Shown one piece after another: positions 9,895 through 21,947 of a stretch of DNA of 64,000 nt. This DNA is from Acidimicrobiales bacterium. Lineage in GTDB: Bacteria; Actinomycetota; Acidimicrobiia; Acidimicrobiales; Aldehydirespiratoraceae. The number at the start of each line of letters is the position of its first letter. Positions within the stretch are counted from its first letter, which is position 1. Where the stretch lies: positions 26,537-90,536 of the forward strand of contig JAKMFW010000032.1 in NCBI GenBank assembly GCA_022425325.1, in the 5' to 3' direction. The notes below the pieces were generated by a model. It was given only the letters and a program-made list of their open reading frames with translations. It did not search any database and was not told where the DNA came from. The position numbers were made by a program, and so were the translations under genes.

Positions 9895-10322
9895 ACCTGC
9901 ACCTCGTCACGGCCGAGCTCGTCGGCGTCGAGGCCGTCGAAGACAGCGACGAAGAGGCCGACGACGATCGCAGTGACCCCCGCATCGAACACCAACGCAC
10001 TCCCGGACTTGACCTTGCCGAGCAACGGCACAGTCTCGGAGACGATGACCTGATCGAGCAGCGGCTCACCGCCGAGCAGCGGAGCGAGGGCGACCACCGA
10101 GACCAGTGCGGTACCGATGGCGAACCAACGGGTGGCGTCCTGGGGTCGGCCGATACCGGCGACCGTGCGCAGCGCGACGACTGCGCCGATCACGAGGCCG
10201 GCCGCGAAACCACCACCGGGCTGGTTGTGGCCGGCGAAGAAAAGAAAGGCGGCGACGAGCAGCGCTAGCGGACTTGCGGCACGGATCGCGCTGCGGACAA
10301 CGGGCGAACGACCGCGAATCAT
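9891..10322 (-). CDS. mnhB: Na+/H+ antiporter subunit B (MnhB domain)
   Basis: SPLALLVAAFLFFAGHNQPGGGFAAGLVIGAVVALRTVAG. Confidence 0.88.
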   Translation of the reverse strand: MIRGRSPVVRSAIRAASPLALLVAAFLFFAGHNQPGGGFAAGLVIGAVVALRTVAGIGRPQDATRWFAIGTALVSVVALAPLLGGEPLLDQVIVSETVPLLGKVKSGSALVFDAGVTAIVVGLFVAVFDGLDADELGRDEVQV

Positions 10323-12589
10323 CGGCGCACCTTCCGCACATCGTCCGAAAGCGGGGCACCGCCACCACGTGCGGTGTCGGCCCGGCTCAGGGCCAGCACG
10401 CCCATCGCCGCAACGACCAACACGACGACCTCTCCCAGGGTGTCGAGTGCACGCAGGTCGGTGAGGATCACGTTGACGAGGTTGTTGCCGCCGCCCTCAT
10501 CGACCGCCGCAGCGGTGAGTGACTCACGGTTGGATGGCGTGTCCTCGGCCGAGGCGAGAAGCGCAACCGTGACGGCGGTGCCGGCGAGCACGGCCGTGCC
10601 GATGCGAACGCTGCGCCACACGAAACCGTTGGCGGGGAACTGGGTGGTGAGCCCGCCGAGGCCGATCACGAAGCCGACGACGATGACGGTCTCGACCAAC
10701 AGCTGCGTGAGGGCCAGGTCAGGTGCCCCCTGGATAAGGAAGAGGGCGGATACGCCGAGGCCGACCACGCCGAGCGCGAGTGCGGCCCCGATCCGAGAGC
10801 GGATGGCCGCGACGGCGATTGCAGCCGCAACGACCGCTGTCCCCATGCCGGCCTGCAACGGACGGTCCCAGGCGTGGAGCTGACCGGCATCGATCGAGCC
10901 GAGGAACGGGATGACGGCAAGCGAGGCCACGAGGGCCATCACGACGAGATAGATCGGCAGTGAGCCGTGCTGGACACGGCCGGTGGTCCACTTCGCGAGA
11001 TCGAGGGTGCGGTCGACGAGCCGGTCGACATTGTTGGCACCGACCGGTTCGGGCGGCGACGAATGGCGAGCGGCTGCCGCACCGATGATCGCACCACCGG
11101 CGACGATGCCCATCGAGATCCAGAAGGCCGTGCTGTCGAGGCCCGGCCACCGAAGCAACGCGTACCCCGTCGACGTGGTTTCGAGCGTGGCGGCGGCTGG
11201 CACGACCCAGTCGGTGACACTGGGCGCCAGGACGTACCCGACAACGCCGAGTGCGGAGAGCAGCACCGACGGCGCTGCAGCCGCCCACCGGAACGGTGCC
11301 ACCTCGGTGGGCTCGCCGCCCTTGTCGGAGAAGAGCGCAAGCACGAGGCGGGTGGTGTAGGCGACGGTGAGCACCGAGCCGATCGTGACGCCCGCAAGGA
11401 TGAGATCCCCGGAGGCACCGGACTCTTTGAGCGACGCCTCGATGGCCGCTTCCTTCGCAGGGAAGCCGAGCAGCGGCGGCACACCGGCCATCGACAGTCC
11501 GGCGAAGACCATCACCCAGAACGCAACCGGCATCGAGGTACGGAGCCCCGACAGGGAGCGGAGATCACGGCTACCGGTGCGGATGTCGATCTCGCCGACG
11601 GCCATGAAAAGGGCCGCCTTGAACACGGCGTGGGCCACGACGAGGGAGACGGCGGCGAAGATGGCCTTCCCGCTGCCGAGCGACATCATGGCGGTCATCA
11701 GGCCGAGCTGGCTGACCGTGCCCCAGGCGAGCACGAGCTTGGCGTCGGCGTGGCGCAGGGCGCCGATCGCGCCCCAGAACATCGTGAGCAGGCCGACGGT
11801 GACGCCGAGACCGGACCAGATGTCGACCGCCCCGAGCACGGGGTGCATCAACCCGATCAACACGATGCCCGCCTTCACCATGGTGGCGGAGTGCAGGTAG
11901 GCGCTCACCGGCGTTGGGGCGGCCATGGCACCCGGTAGCCAGACGTGGAAGGGCAGCTGGGCCGACTTGGTGAACGCGCCGACCAGTATGAGCACGGCGG
12001 CGACGGTCGCCTGATCGCCGGTGACGGGGCCCATCTCGCTGAGGGTCGCCGTGCCTGCGACGTCGACGAGAACAAGGAGGCCGGCGAGCAGGACGAGGCC
12101 ACCTGCAACGGTGACCAGCAACGCCCGACGAGCTGCGGTCACCGCCGCGCTGTCGGTGGACTTGGTGCCGACGAGCAGGAACGAGGTGACCGACGTGGCC
12201 TCCCAGAACAAGAAGAGCGTCCAGACATCGTCGGCCCAGACGAGGCCGAGCATCGAGCCGCTGAACGCAAGCAAGGTTGCGGCGAAGCCTCGTCGATCGC
12301 CACCCCCGAAGTAGCCGTGGCCGTAGACGAAGATGAGGACACCGATACCGGAGACGAGGACGGCGAGCAGGGCGCCGAGCGGCCCGACTCGGAAGCTGAC
12401 GGCGAGATCGAGGCCCTCAACCCAGTCGAGGCGGGCGGTGTCCGTCTCACCGCCGCCGAGTCTGGAAGCAGCCCACACGGCGCTCGCCAACGGCGCCGCA
12501 AGCGCGACAGCGAAGGCAGGGCGGGGGTTCGGAAGTGAGAGAACGGCGACCACCCCGACGAGGTGGGCCACCAGCAGAATCCAGATCAA
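10319..12589 (-). CDS. mnhA: Na+/H+ antiporter subunit A (MnhA/MrpA, 756 aa)
   Basis: NuoL-like core (VWLPGAMAAPTPVSAYLHSATMVKAGI, DAKLVLAWGTVSQLGLMTAM) plus MnhA C-terminal region. Start at TTG. Confidence 0.88.
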   Translation of the reverse strand: MIWILLVAHLVGVVAVLSLPNPRPAFAVALAAPLASAVWAASRLGGGETDTARLDWVEGLDLAVSFRVGPLGALLAVLVSGIGVLIFVYGHGYFGGGDRRGFAATLLAFSGSMLGLVWADDVWTLFLFWEATSVTSFLLVGTKSTDSAAVTAARRALLVTVAGGLVLLAGLLVLVDVAGTATLSEMGPVTGDQATVAAVLILVGAFTKSAQLPFHVWLPGAMAAPTPVSAYLHSATMVKAGIVLIGLMHPVLGAVDIWSGLGVTVGLLTMFWGAIGALRHADAKLVLAWGTVSQLGLMTAMMSLGSGKAIFAAVSLVVAHAVFKAALFMAVGEIDIRTGSRDLRSLSGLRTSMPVAFWVMVFAGLSMAGVPPLLGFPAKEAAIEASLKESGASGDLILAGVTIGSVLTVAYTTRLVLALFSDKGGEPTEVAPFRWAAAAPSVLLSALGVVGYVLAPSVTDWVVPAAATLETTSTGYALLRWPGLDSTAFWISMGIVAGGAIIGAAAARHSSPPEPVGANNVDRLVDRTLDLAKWTTGRVQHGSLPIYLVVMALVASLAVIPFLGSIDAGQLHAWDRPLQAGMGTAVVAAAIAVAAIRSRIGAALALGVVGLGVSALFLIQGAPDLALTQLLVETVIVVGFVIGLGGLTTQFPANGFVWRSVRIGTAVLAGTAVTVALLASAEDTPSNRESLTAAAVDEGGGNNLVNVILTDLRALDTLGEVVVLVVAAMGVLALSRADTARGGGAPLSDDVRKVRR

Positions 12590-12712
12590 CGTGACCCTTG
12601 GGGGAGGCCGGTACGCCCAGATGCTAGCGGATCGGGCCGGGTTGAATACGGGCCCATCGTCCTCCGACCGCCACCCGTTCCTGCGGCCTCGAGCAATCCT
12701 GCGCCGGCAAGG

Positions 12713-12751
12713 CCAAAACGACGATGGCGAGGCCCGGAGGCCTCGCCATCG
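12713..12751 (-). terminator. Rho-independent-like terminator downstream of sodN
   Basis: Minus strand CGATGGCGAGG-CCTCCGGG-CCTCGCCATCG (11-13 bp stem) followed by TCGTTTTGG. Confidence 0.7.
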
Positions 12752-12774
12752 ACGAGATCAGGTGATCGACAGGA

Positions 12775-13197
12775 TCAGGCGGGCGGGTAGACGCCCATGT
12801 CCTTGCCCTTGTCGGTCTGCCAGAACACGTCGGCAATCTCATCGATGTAGGTGAGGAGCTGCTCGCAGACGGCGGCGTCGGTGGACTTCTTCACCTCGCC
12901 GGCCTGGTGGACTGCGTCCCAGAAGAGCTGGTGGAGGTTCGGGAACGCCTCGAAGTGGGCGGGGGCGAAGAAGTCGGCCCACAGGACCATCAGGTGGTGC
13001 TTCACCTCTTCGGCACGCTGCTCCTTGACGATGATGCACCGGGCACGGAAGTGCTCATCGTCGGAGCCGTGGTACTTGGCGATGGTCTTGAGGCACGACA
13101 GGGCCTCAATCTTTGCCTGGGCGGGGTCGTAGACGCCGCAGTAGAGGTCGCAGTGGGCCTGAGCCTTCTCGGCGCCGTCGAAGAGACGGTTCATCAT
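12775..13197 (-). CDS. sodN: Nickel superoxide dismutase precursor
   Basis: MMNRLFDGAEKAQAHCDLYCGVYDPAQAKIEALSCLKTIAKYH...; Ni-hook HCDLxCGVYDP and an adjacent divergent sodX-like gene. Confidence 0.93.
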   Translation of the reverse strand: MMNRLFDGAEKAQAHCDLYCGVYDPAQAKIEALSCLKTIAKYHGSDDEHFRARCIIVKEQRAEEVKHHLMVLWADFFAPAHFEAFPNLHQLFWDAVHQAGEVKKSTDAAVCEQLLTYIDEIADVFWQTDKGKDMGVYPPA

Positions 13198-13242
13198 GGG
13201 TGGGGTCACCTTCTGTTCGGGATCGGGCCTATGTTGCCCGCT

Positions 13243-13545
13243 ATGGCTTTCGCACCGATTCGCCGATTCGTTGTGGAGGGCGACTCGATGCTCCCAAGCT
13301 ACGCGAACGGCGACCTGGTTTTCGCCTCGAAGAGCAAAAGAGCGCGCGTCGGGCAGGTTCGCGTGCTCCGCCACCCCTACAACCCGGGCATGTGGTTGGT
13401 GAAACGAGTGGCGTCGGTGCGGGGCGATGACATGACGATCAGCAGCGACAACCCCGATGCGACTCGAGCGGATTCACGAGAGTTCGGCCATGTTCCGGTC
13501 GCCGGCAGCCTCCGTGTGATCGGGCGGCTTCGGGCCCGTTCCTGA
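13243..13545 (+). CDS. sodX: Nickel-type SOD maturation protease (S24/S26-like)
   Basis: MAFAPIRRFVVEGDSMLPSYANGDLVFASKSKRARVGQVRVLRHPYNPGMWLVKRVASVRGDDMTISSDN; Ser/Lys motifs; divergent from sodN. Confidence 0.85.
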   Translation: MAFAPIRRFVVEGDSMLPSYANGDLVFASKSKRARVGQVRVLRHPYNPGMWLVKRVASVRGDDMTISSDNPDATRADSREFGHVPVAGSLRVIGRLRARS

Positions 13546-13615
13546 ACTCGGCCCTCGGCGCCGACCTCGGCACCACACAGGCCCGGCCGCCGCCGGACCA
13601 CTAGGTTCTCGTCCC

Positions 13616-14041
13616 GTGACCGCGCATCGCACGACCATCCGGGTCCGGTTCTACGAACTCGACCCGTACAATCACGTCAACCACTCCGTGTACGTCTCGT
13701 ACTTCGAGTCGGCCCGGGTCGAGTTGCTGGCGGAAGCGGGCTACTCGCTGGCGAGCATGCGAGCGAACGGCCGCTCGATCGTCGTGTCGGAGATCCAGAC
13801 AAAGTTCCACGCCAGCGCCGAGGAACTCGACGAGCTGACGATCGAGACCGAGGTACTGGAGTTCAAGCGGGTCACCACGACCTGGCGCCAACGGATCGTG
13901 CGGGGCGACGAGCTGATCTGCAGCCAGGACCTCCGAGCGGCGCTGATCGACGAGCGTGGGCGGCCGGTGCGCTTCGACGATGCCATGCTCGACGCGCTGT
14001 CGATCTACGCAGCTACACCATCGGACCCTGAACCGACGTAA
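13616..14041 (+). CDS. Acyl-CoA thioesterase (4HBT/hotdog)
   Basis: RVRFYELDPYNHVNHSVYVSYFESARVELL. Confidence 0.85.
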   Translation: MTAHRTTIRVRFYELDPYNHVNHSVYVSYFESARVELLAEAGYSLASMRANGRSIVVSEIQTKFHASAEELDELTIETEVLEFKRVTTTWRQRIVRGDELICSQDLRAALIDERGRPVRFDDAMLDALSIYAATPSDPEPT

Positions 14042-14114
14042 GCCGCTGGTGTTCACCCCATGACCGAGCCGCTGAAACTCGCGGCGGTGCGACCCAGGCA
14101 CCTAGGTTGCGGGC

Positions 14115-14954
14115 ATGAGCGATCTCCTCGAACTCTCCGGCCGGCTCGGTTCGATGACCAACCTCGTGCACGGCTTCATCTACTTCGCGCCGGAAGCGAG
14201 TGAGGAGTTCGACGCCCTCGGTCTGCCCGCCGATCATCACTACTTTGCGAGCCGAGGGGCGGCACTCGGGCCGGTCTCCGCCGAGGTCATCGTGGCCACC
14301 TTCTACAACTTCAACCCGGCCCTCGTGGCTGCGGTGATCCCGGCGGCGTGGTCGTTCGTCGACCCGACCGAGATCCAGCAGGCCCGGATCCGAGCAGCAG
14401 GGCGAGCCCTCCGCCGGGTCGAGCCGGATCTCGATGCCGAACTCCTCACCGAAGCCACGGACATCGCAGGTCAGATGATCGCCGGCGTCGGCGACGCCGG
14501 ACGACCGCTCGCCGCCGGCAACCGGGCCACGCCCGAACCTGACGAGCCGTGGGGGCGGCTCTGGCAGCGGATCACGATCCTGCGCGAGTGGCGGGGGGAC
14601 GCCCACGTCGCTGCGCTAGTCGCCGCGCCGGCTGACCCGATCGAGGCGCTGATCCTGCACGCGGCGACCGGCATCGTCCCGAAGGGTGCGCTCACGGCGA
14701 CCCGCCACTGGCCCGACGAGCAGTGGGATGCCGGCGTCGCTCGGCTTGTCGCTCGCGGCCTCGTGCAGGAGGACGAATCGTTCACCGAGATGGGGGAAGC
14801 CTTCCGCGCTGACATCGAGCGACGGACCAATGGGGCCGCACTCCCGTTGGTTGAGGCGGTCGGCCCCGACCGGACCGCACGCCTGATCGATCTTCTCAAG
14901 CCGGTTCGGCGAGCCCTGCTCGACGGGGGCGCCTTCGCCGCCTTTGGGCGGTAG
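14115..14954 (+). CDS. SCO6745-like (SalK-type) HTH protein
   Basis: Pattern FIYFAPEASEEFDALGL...YFASRGAALGPVSAEVIVATFYNFNPALV; family assignment from memory. Confidence 0.7.
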   Translation: MSDLLELSGRLGSMTNLVHGFIYFAPEASEEFDALGLPADHHYFASRGAALGPVSAEVIVATFYNFNPALVAAVIPAAWSFVDPTEIQQARIRAAGRALRRVEPDLDAELLTEATDIAGQMIAGVGDAGRPLAAGNRATPEPDEPWGRLWQRITILREWRGDAHVAALVAAPADPIEALILHAATGIVPKGALTATRHWPDEQWDAGVARLVARGLVQEDESFTEMGEAFRADIERRTNGAALPLVEAVGPDRTARLIDLLKPVRRALLDGGAFAAFGR

Positions 14955-14964
14955 GGAGGCAATC

Positions 14965-15318
14965 GTGTCGATGGAGATCAACGCGATCACGTTCGTGGTC
15001 ACCGACATGGCGACATCGGTCGGCTTCTACACCGACCTCGGCGGCGAGATCGTCTACGGCGGCGCCGATGCGCCGTTCACCTCGCTGTCGTTCGGGTCGA
15101 ACTTCGTCAACCTTCAGCAGACCGGCGAGGCACCCGGACTTCGGTGGGGTCGGGTGATCTTCCACGTCGACTCTCCCGATGCGATCCACGACACGGCGAT
15201 CGCAGCCGGCCACGCGCCGGAGTTCGCCCCGTCGGATGCTCCCTGGGGTGAGCGCTACTTCCACATCCGCGACCCCGATGGTCACGAACTCAGCTTCGCC
15301 CGACGGCTGGATCAGTGA
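14965..15318 (+). CDS. VOC/glyoxalase-family protein
   Basis: MEINAITFVVTDMATSVGFYTDLGGEIVYGG...YFHIRDPDGHELSFARRL. Confidence 0.85.
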   Translation: MSMEINAITFVVTDMATSVGFYTDLGGEIVYGGADAPFTSLSFGSNFVNLQQTGEAPGLRWGRVIFHVDSPDAIHDTAIAAGHAPEFAPSDAPWGERYFHIRDPDGHELSFARRLDQ

Positions 15319-16274
15319 TGACCGGCGGGGGCGTCATCCGGCTCAGCAGGATGGCTTCCTTTCGGCAGTGACGCCACCGCTCCCACCACGATCAGGCCCC
15401 AGAAGAAGCCGACGACCGCCGAGATCAGGGTGTTGACACTCCAGCCGATGAGTCCGCCAAGCGGAAGATCCGCCACGGCGTACTCGGCGTCGTGCACGGC
15501 GTCGTAGGGGAAGTGCCAACCGAGTTCCTCGGCGCCGACAAGAAGGATGTGACCGCCGACCCACAGCATCGCCGCGGTCCCGACCACCGAGAGCGTCTTC
15601 AGGACCTTCGGCATGGCGGCGACCAGATTGCGACCCGTGCGCTGTGAGCCCTCCGAATCGCTTTGTGTCATCCGGAGGCCGACATCGTCCATTTTCACGA
15701 TGAGCGCGACTGCGCCGTAGACGACCACGGTGATCAGCACGGCGACGATGGCGAGGATGATGCCGCGGGTCACCAACGGCTCGTCGATGACCTCCTTGAG
15801 CGAGATGACCATGATCTCGGCCGACAGGATGAAGTCGGTGCGGACGGCGCCCGAGACGGTGGCCGCTTCGGCTTCGGGGCCGACCATGGTGACCGGCACG
15901 TCATGGTCATGATCGTCGCCGGCGAGGGCGTGCAGGATCTTGTGGGCGCCCTCGTAGGCGAGGAACGAACCACCGCAGATCAGGATGATCTCGACGAGGG
16001 TCGGGGCGATTTCGCTGAGCAGGATCGCCGCCGGGAGGATGAACGCAAGCTTGTTGAGCAGCGAGCCACGGGCGATCTTCTTGATGATCGGGAGTTCGCG
16101 CTCGGCAGCAAGCCCCTGGACGTATTGCGGGGTGACTGCCGCATCGTCGACGACGACACCAGCCGCCTTCATCGAGGCGCGACCCGCCGCCGCGCCGACA
16201 TCATCGATCGACGACGCTGCGAGTTTCGCCAGCGCGGCGACATCGTCGAACAGACCTACGAGACCACCAGCCAT
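15312..16274 (-). CDS. DUF808 family membrane protein
   Basis: MAGGLVGLFDDVAALAKLAASSIDDVGAAAGRASMKAAGVVVDDAAVTPQYVQGL...ERELPIIKKIARGSLLNKLAFILPAA. Confidence 0.88.
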   Translation of the reverse strand: MAGGLVGLFDDVAALAKLAASSIDDVGAAAGRASMKAAGVVVDDAAVTPQYVQGLAAERELPIIKKIARGSLLNKLAFILPAAILLSEIAPTLVEIILICGGSFLAYEGAHKILHALAGDDHDHDVPVTMVGPEAEAATVSGAVRTDFILSAEIMVISLKEVIDEPLVTRGIILAIVAVLITVVVYGAVALIVKMDDVGLRMTQSDSEGSQRTGRNLVAAMPKVLKTLSVVGTAAMLWVGGHILLVGAEELGWHFPYDAVHDAEYAVADLPLGGLIGWSVNTLISAVVGFFWGLIVVGAVASLPKGSHPAEPDDAPAGHH

Positions 16275-16316
16275 GGGTCCGCAAACTAGCGGACCAGCCG
16301 GACCCTCCGACGACGA

Positions 16317-17138
16317 TCAGATGCTGACGGTCGTCAGGTCGTCGCCCAGAATGATCTCGCCGTCGAAATGCTCGGCGGCGAGGGCAATCCAGGCGTCGTA
16401 CTGCTCGGCGGGTGGCGCCGGGACCATGTGGGTCAGCATCAGCCGCTTGGCCCCGACTCGGGCTGCGGTCTGAGCGGCCTCGACGACATCAGAGTGGTAG
16501 TCGAGGATGTCCTGGATCATCTCCATGGGGATCTGCCGGACAAGGTCCTTGCGGATAACCGACTGCAGGTAGGCATCGGCACCAGCTGCGAGGACATCGA
16601 CGCCCTCACAAGGGTTGGTGTCTCCGACCAAGGCGACGGAGACCCCGTCGTGTTCGAGCCGGTACCCGATGGTCGGGGAGACGGGCGGGTGCTCCGTTGC
16701 CGCCGTCGTGACCATGACGTCGTTGATCATGAACGAGTCGCCGGGCTTGAGTTCGGTGACATCGAGTTGGGGACCCTTTGTCATCTCGTCGTGGTGGGCG
16801 ATGCGATAGCCGATGTCGAACTCAAGCATCGCCAACGTGCGGTCGACGAGTTCGACGATGCCCTCGGGGCCGAAGATCTTCAGCGTGGCGTTCTCTTGTG
16901 TCATCACCCAGTGGGTGGTGATGACATCGTTGAGTGCAGCAATGTGATCGCTGTGGAAGTGCGTGATCAACACGCCCCCAAGCATTCCGGGCAACGAGCC
17001 GGCCGCCGTCATCCTCATGACGACACCGCGCCCAGCGTCGAGGAGAATGTGGGTGTCACCCGCTTTCACAAGAGCGGCCGGGGCGGCCCGGTTGGCGTCG
17101 GGAATCGGTGATCCGGTGCCGAGCATCGTGATTTCCAT
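16317..17138 (-). CDS. MBL-fold metallo-hydrolase (RNase Z/arylsulfatase-like)
   Basis: LGTGSPIPDANRAAPAALV..., LITHFHSDHIAALND, VALVGDT. Confidence 0.85.
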   Translation of the reverse strand: MEITMLGTGSPIPDANRAAPAALVKAGDTHILLDAGRGVVMRMTAAGSLPGMLGGVLITHFHSDHIAALNDVITTHWVMTQENATLKIFGPEGIVELVDRTLAMLEFDIGYRIAHHDEMTKGPQLDVTELKPGDSFMINDVMVTTAATEHPPVSPTIGYRLEHDGVSVALVGDTNPCEGVDVLAAGADAYLQSVIRKDLVRQIPMEMIQDILDYHSDVVEAAQTAARVGAKRLMLTHMVPAPPAEQYDAWIALAAEHFDGEIILGDDLTTVSI

Positions 17139-17191
17139 GCGGCCATCGTAGAACTTTTGTCGTCGAGACTGTCAATTGTTACGGTCACCGC

Positions 17192-18220
17192 ATGAGCGAC
17201 CAGCCGATCGTGCTTGCGGGCCAGTACGGCTCGCCCTATTCCCTCAAGATGCGGGCGGTCCTGCGCTACCGCCACATCCCGTTTCGCTGGGTGCTACGCG
17301 ACTCGAAGTGGGACGACCTTCCCGAGCCACCGGTGCGGCTGATCCCCATGATCGTGTACCCCAACAGTGATGGCAGCCACGGCGAGGTCACGATCGACTC
17401 ATCGCCACAGATCATGCGACTTGAACGCGAGCACACCCACCGCAGCGTCGTCCCCACCGACCCGGCACTCGCCCTGATCGACGCCATCATCGAGGACTTC
17501 GGCGACGAGTGGGTCACCAAGGCGATGTACCACTATCGCTGGGCGTACCAGGACGGCATCGACAAGGCCGGCATGCTGCTCCCCCTGTCGGGCAATCTGC
17601 AGCTCGATTCCGACGGCGCCCAAATGCACTACGACTTCATCACCCAGCGTCAGATCGGGCGCCGCGAACTCGTCGGCTCCACCGACATCACCCAGCCGAT
17701 CATCGAATCCTCCTATGAGCGGCTGCTCGATCTGATGACTGCCGGGTTCGCCGAACGAGATTTCTTCCTCGGCGACCGACCGGGGCGCGGCGACTTCGGC
17801 ATCTTCGGACAACTGACCCAGCTGGTGAAGTGGGATCCGACCTCGGTCCGGATTGCGGAGCAGCGAGCCCCAAAGGTGATCAACTGGGTCGACCGCACCG
17901 ACGATCTGTCATGGCTTCCCGTCGAAGACGACGACGGCTGGGTGTCGTTGGAGTCGCTCCCCTCCGCCACCCGCCGCCTCCTCCACGAGATCGGGGCCAC
18001 CTATGTCCCGTTCCTCCTCGCCAACGCCGACGCGCTGGAAACAGGGAAGGACGAGGTCGTGTGCGAAATCCTCGGCGATACCTACCGCCAGGGGCCGTTT
18101 GCCTACCAGGGCAAGTGCCTCGAGTGGCTCCGGCGGGACCATGCAGCGCTCTCCGACACCGACCGCGAACGAGTCGATGCCGTGCTTGCCGGCACGGGCT
18201 GCGAGGCGATGTTCGCCTGA
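17192..18220 (+). CDS. Glutathione S-transferase family protein
   Basis: VLAGQYGSPYSLKMRAVLRYRHIPFRWVL thioredoxin-like N-terminus; GST C-terminal-like helices. Confidence 0.75.
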   Translation: MSDQPIVLAGQYGSPYSLKMRAVLRYRHIPFRWVLRDSKWDDLPEPPVRLIPMIVYPNSDGSHGEVTIDSSPQIMRLEREHTHRSVVPTDPALALIDAIIEDFGDEWVTKAMYHYRWAYQDGIDKAGMLLPLSGNLQLDSDGAQMHYDFITQRQIGRRELVGSTDITQPIIESSYERLLDLMTAGFAERDFFLGDRPGRGDFGIFGQLTQLVKWDPTSVRIAEQRAPKVINWVDRTDDLSWLPVEDDDGWVSLESLPSATRRLLHEIGATYVPFLLANADALETGKDEVVCEILGDTYRQGPFAYQGKCLEWLRRDHAALSDTDRERVDAVLAGTGCEAMFA

Positions 18221-18234
18221 GCAGAGGGTTCGGA

Positions 18235-18422
18235 TCAGGCGACGTCGAAGCCGGCGTCGTCGATAGCCGCGAGAACTGCATCGCGCTCGCCACCGACGAC
18301 CTCGACGATCTTGGTGTCGAGATCGATCCGGACATCGCTGACCCCCTCGACCTTGCCGACCTCGCCGGTGATCGCCTCGACACAGTGCCCACAGCTCATA
18401 CCGGGCACGGAGTAGGTACTGA

Positions 18423-18426
<4 letters not shown>
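18235..18426 (-). CDS. copZ: Copper chaperone / heavy-metal-associated domain protein
   Basis: 63 aa with [11 protein letters not shown]. Confidence 0.88.
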
Positions 18427-20588
<2,162 letters not shown>

Positions 20589-20675
20589 GCGGTCAGGCTA
20601 CGACGAGACGGCGACGACCACAGGCACGAGGTGACGAGCAACGCGGAGCGGTCGTTGGCTTCGTAGCCTCGGCAC

Positions 20676-21914
20676 ATGACGTCACGCTCTGATCGCCCGA
20701 ACGACATCATCGTCTTCGGCGCCACCAGCTTCGTCGGCGAAATCCTCTGCCGGTACCTCGTCAAGCGCCACGGCGCCGACGGTGATCTCGCCTGGGCCAT
20801 CGCGGGCCGGAACGAAGCGAAACTTGCCGCAGTCGCAGAGGCCACCGGTGCTGATGTGGCCCGGATCGTCGCCGACGCTGGCAACGCTGACGCCATGGCC
20901 GAGCTTGCCGAGTCGACCCGTCTCGTCATCTCGACCGTCGGCCCCTACGCGCTCTACGGCTCGGAGCTCGTCGCGGCGGTGGCCGCCGCCGGTACCGACT
21001 ATGTCGACCTCACCGGCGAGCCGCAGTGGATGCAGCGCATGATCGACGCCCACTCGGCGACGGCCGAAGCGAGCGGCGCCCGCATCGTGCACACCTGCGG
21101 CTTCGACTCGATCCCCTCCGATCTCGGCGTCTGGTTCACCCAGGGCCAGGCCGCAATCCGCTTCGACAAACCCTGCACCACCATCGCCATGCGGGTGAAG
21201 GCCATGAAGGGTGGAGCGAGCGGCGGCACGATCGCCTCGATGATCAATGTGGTCGACGAAACAAAGGCCGACCCGGAACTGCGCACAACACTGAGCAACC
21301 CCTATGCGCTCGCCCCCGACGGCATGCGTTCGGGGCCCCGCCAGCCCAGCGTGATGCGACCGACGAAGGACCTCGTCTCCGGCGAGTGGGTCGGCCCGTT
21401 CGTGATGGCCGGCATCAATACCAAGGTGGTGCACCGCAGCCACGCCCTGCTCGACCGGCCGTGGGGCGCCGGGTTCACCTACGACGAGGCGATGCTTATG
21501 GGCGACAGCCCGTTGGGTGCGGCGAAGGCTGCGGCCCTCGTCGGCGGACTAGGAGGACTCATGGGCCTCGCCGCGCTTGGTCCGGCCCGCGGCCTGCTCA
21601 ACAAGATGCTGCCCAAACCGGGCGAGGGCCCGAGCCCTGAGCAGCAGGAGTCCGGCTTCTTCGACCTTCGCTTCTTCGGCACGACCGCCGGCGGCGGCAC
21701 GATCACCACCAAGGTCACCGGTGATCGTGATCCCGGCTATGGGTCGACTGCCAAGATGCTTGCCGAGAGCGCCACGACGCTCCTCGCCACCGACCGGGAC
21801 CAAACGACCGGGACCCCTGGTGGCTTCTGGACGCCGGCAACGGCGATGGGTGACCGGCTGATCGAGGCGCTCGTCGAGCATGCCGGGCTGACCTTCGAGG
21901 TGCTCGAGAGCTGA
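20676..21914 (+). CDS. Saccharopine dehydrogenase-like / trans-acting enoyl reductase family protein
   Basis: DIIVFGATSFVGEILCRYL...DYVDLTGEPQWMQRMIDAHSATAEASGARIVHTCGFDSIPSDLG. Confidence 0.85.
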   Translation: MTSRSDRPNDIIVFGATSFVGEILCRYLVKRHGADGDLAWAIAGRNEAKLAAVAEATGADVARIVADAGNADAMAELAESTRLVISTVGPYALYGSELVAAVAAAGTDYVDLTGEPQWMQRMIDAHSATAEASGARIVHTCGFDSIPSDLGVWFTQGQAAIRFDKPCTTIAMRVKAMKGGASGGTIASMINVVDETKADPELRTTLSNPYALAPDGMRSGPRQPSVMRPTKDLVSGEWVGPFVMAGINTKVVHRSHALLDRPWGAGFTYDEAMLMGDSPLGAAKAAALVGGLGGLMGLAALGPARGLLNKMLPKPGEGPSPEQQESGFFDLRFFGTTAGGGTITTKVTGDRDPGYGSTAKMLAESATTLLATDRDQTTGTPGGFWTPATAMGDRLIEALVEHAGLTFEVLES

Positions 21915-21947
21915 TCACCCCCGATATGGATTCGCTACGGTGCCGCC

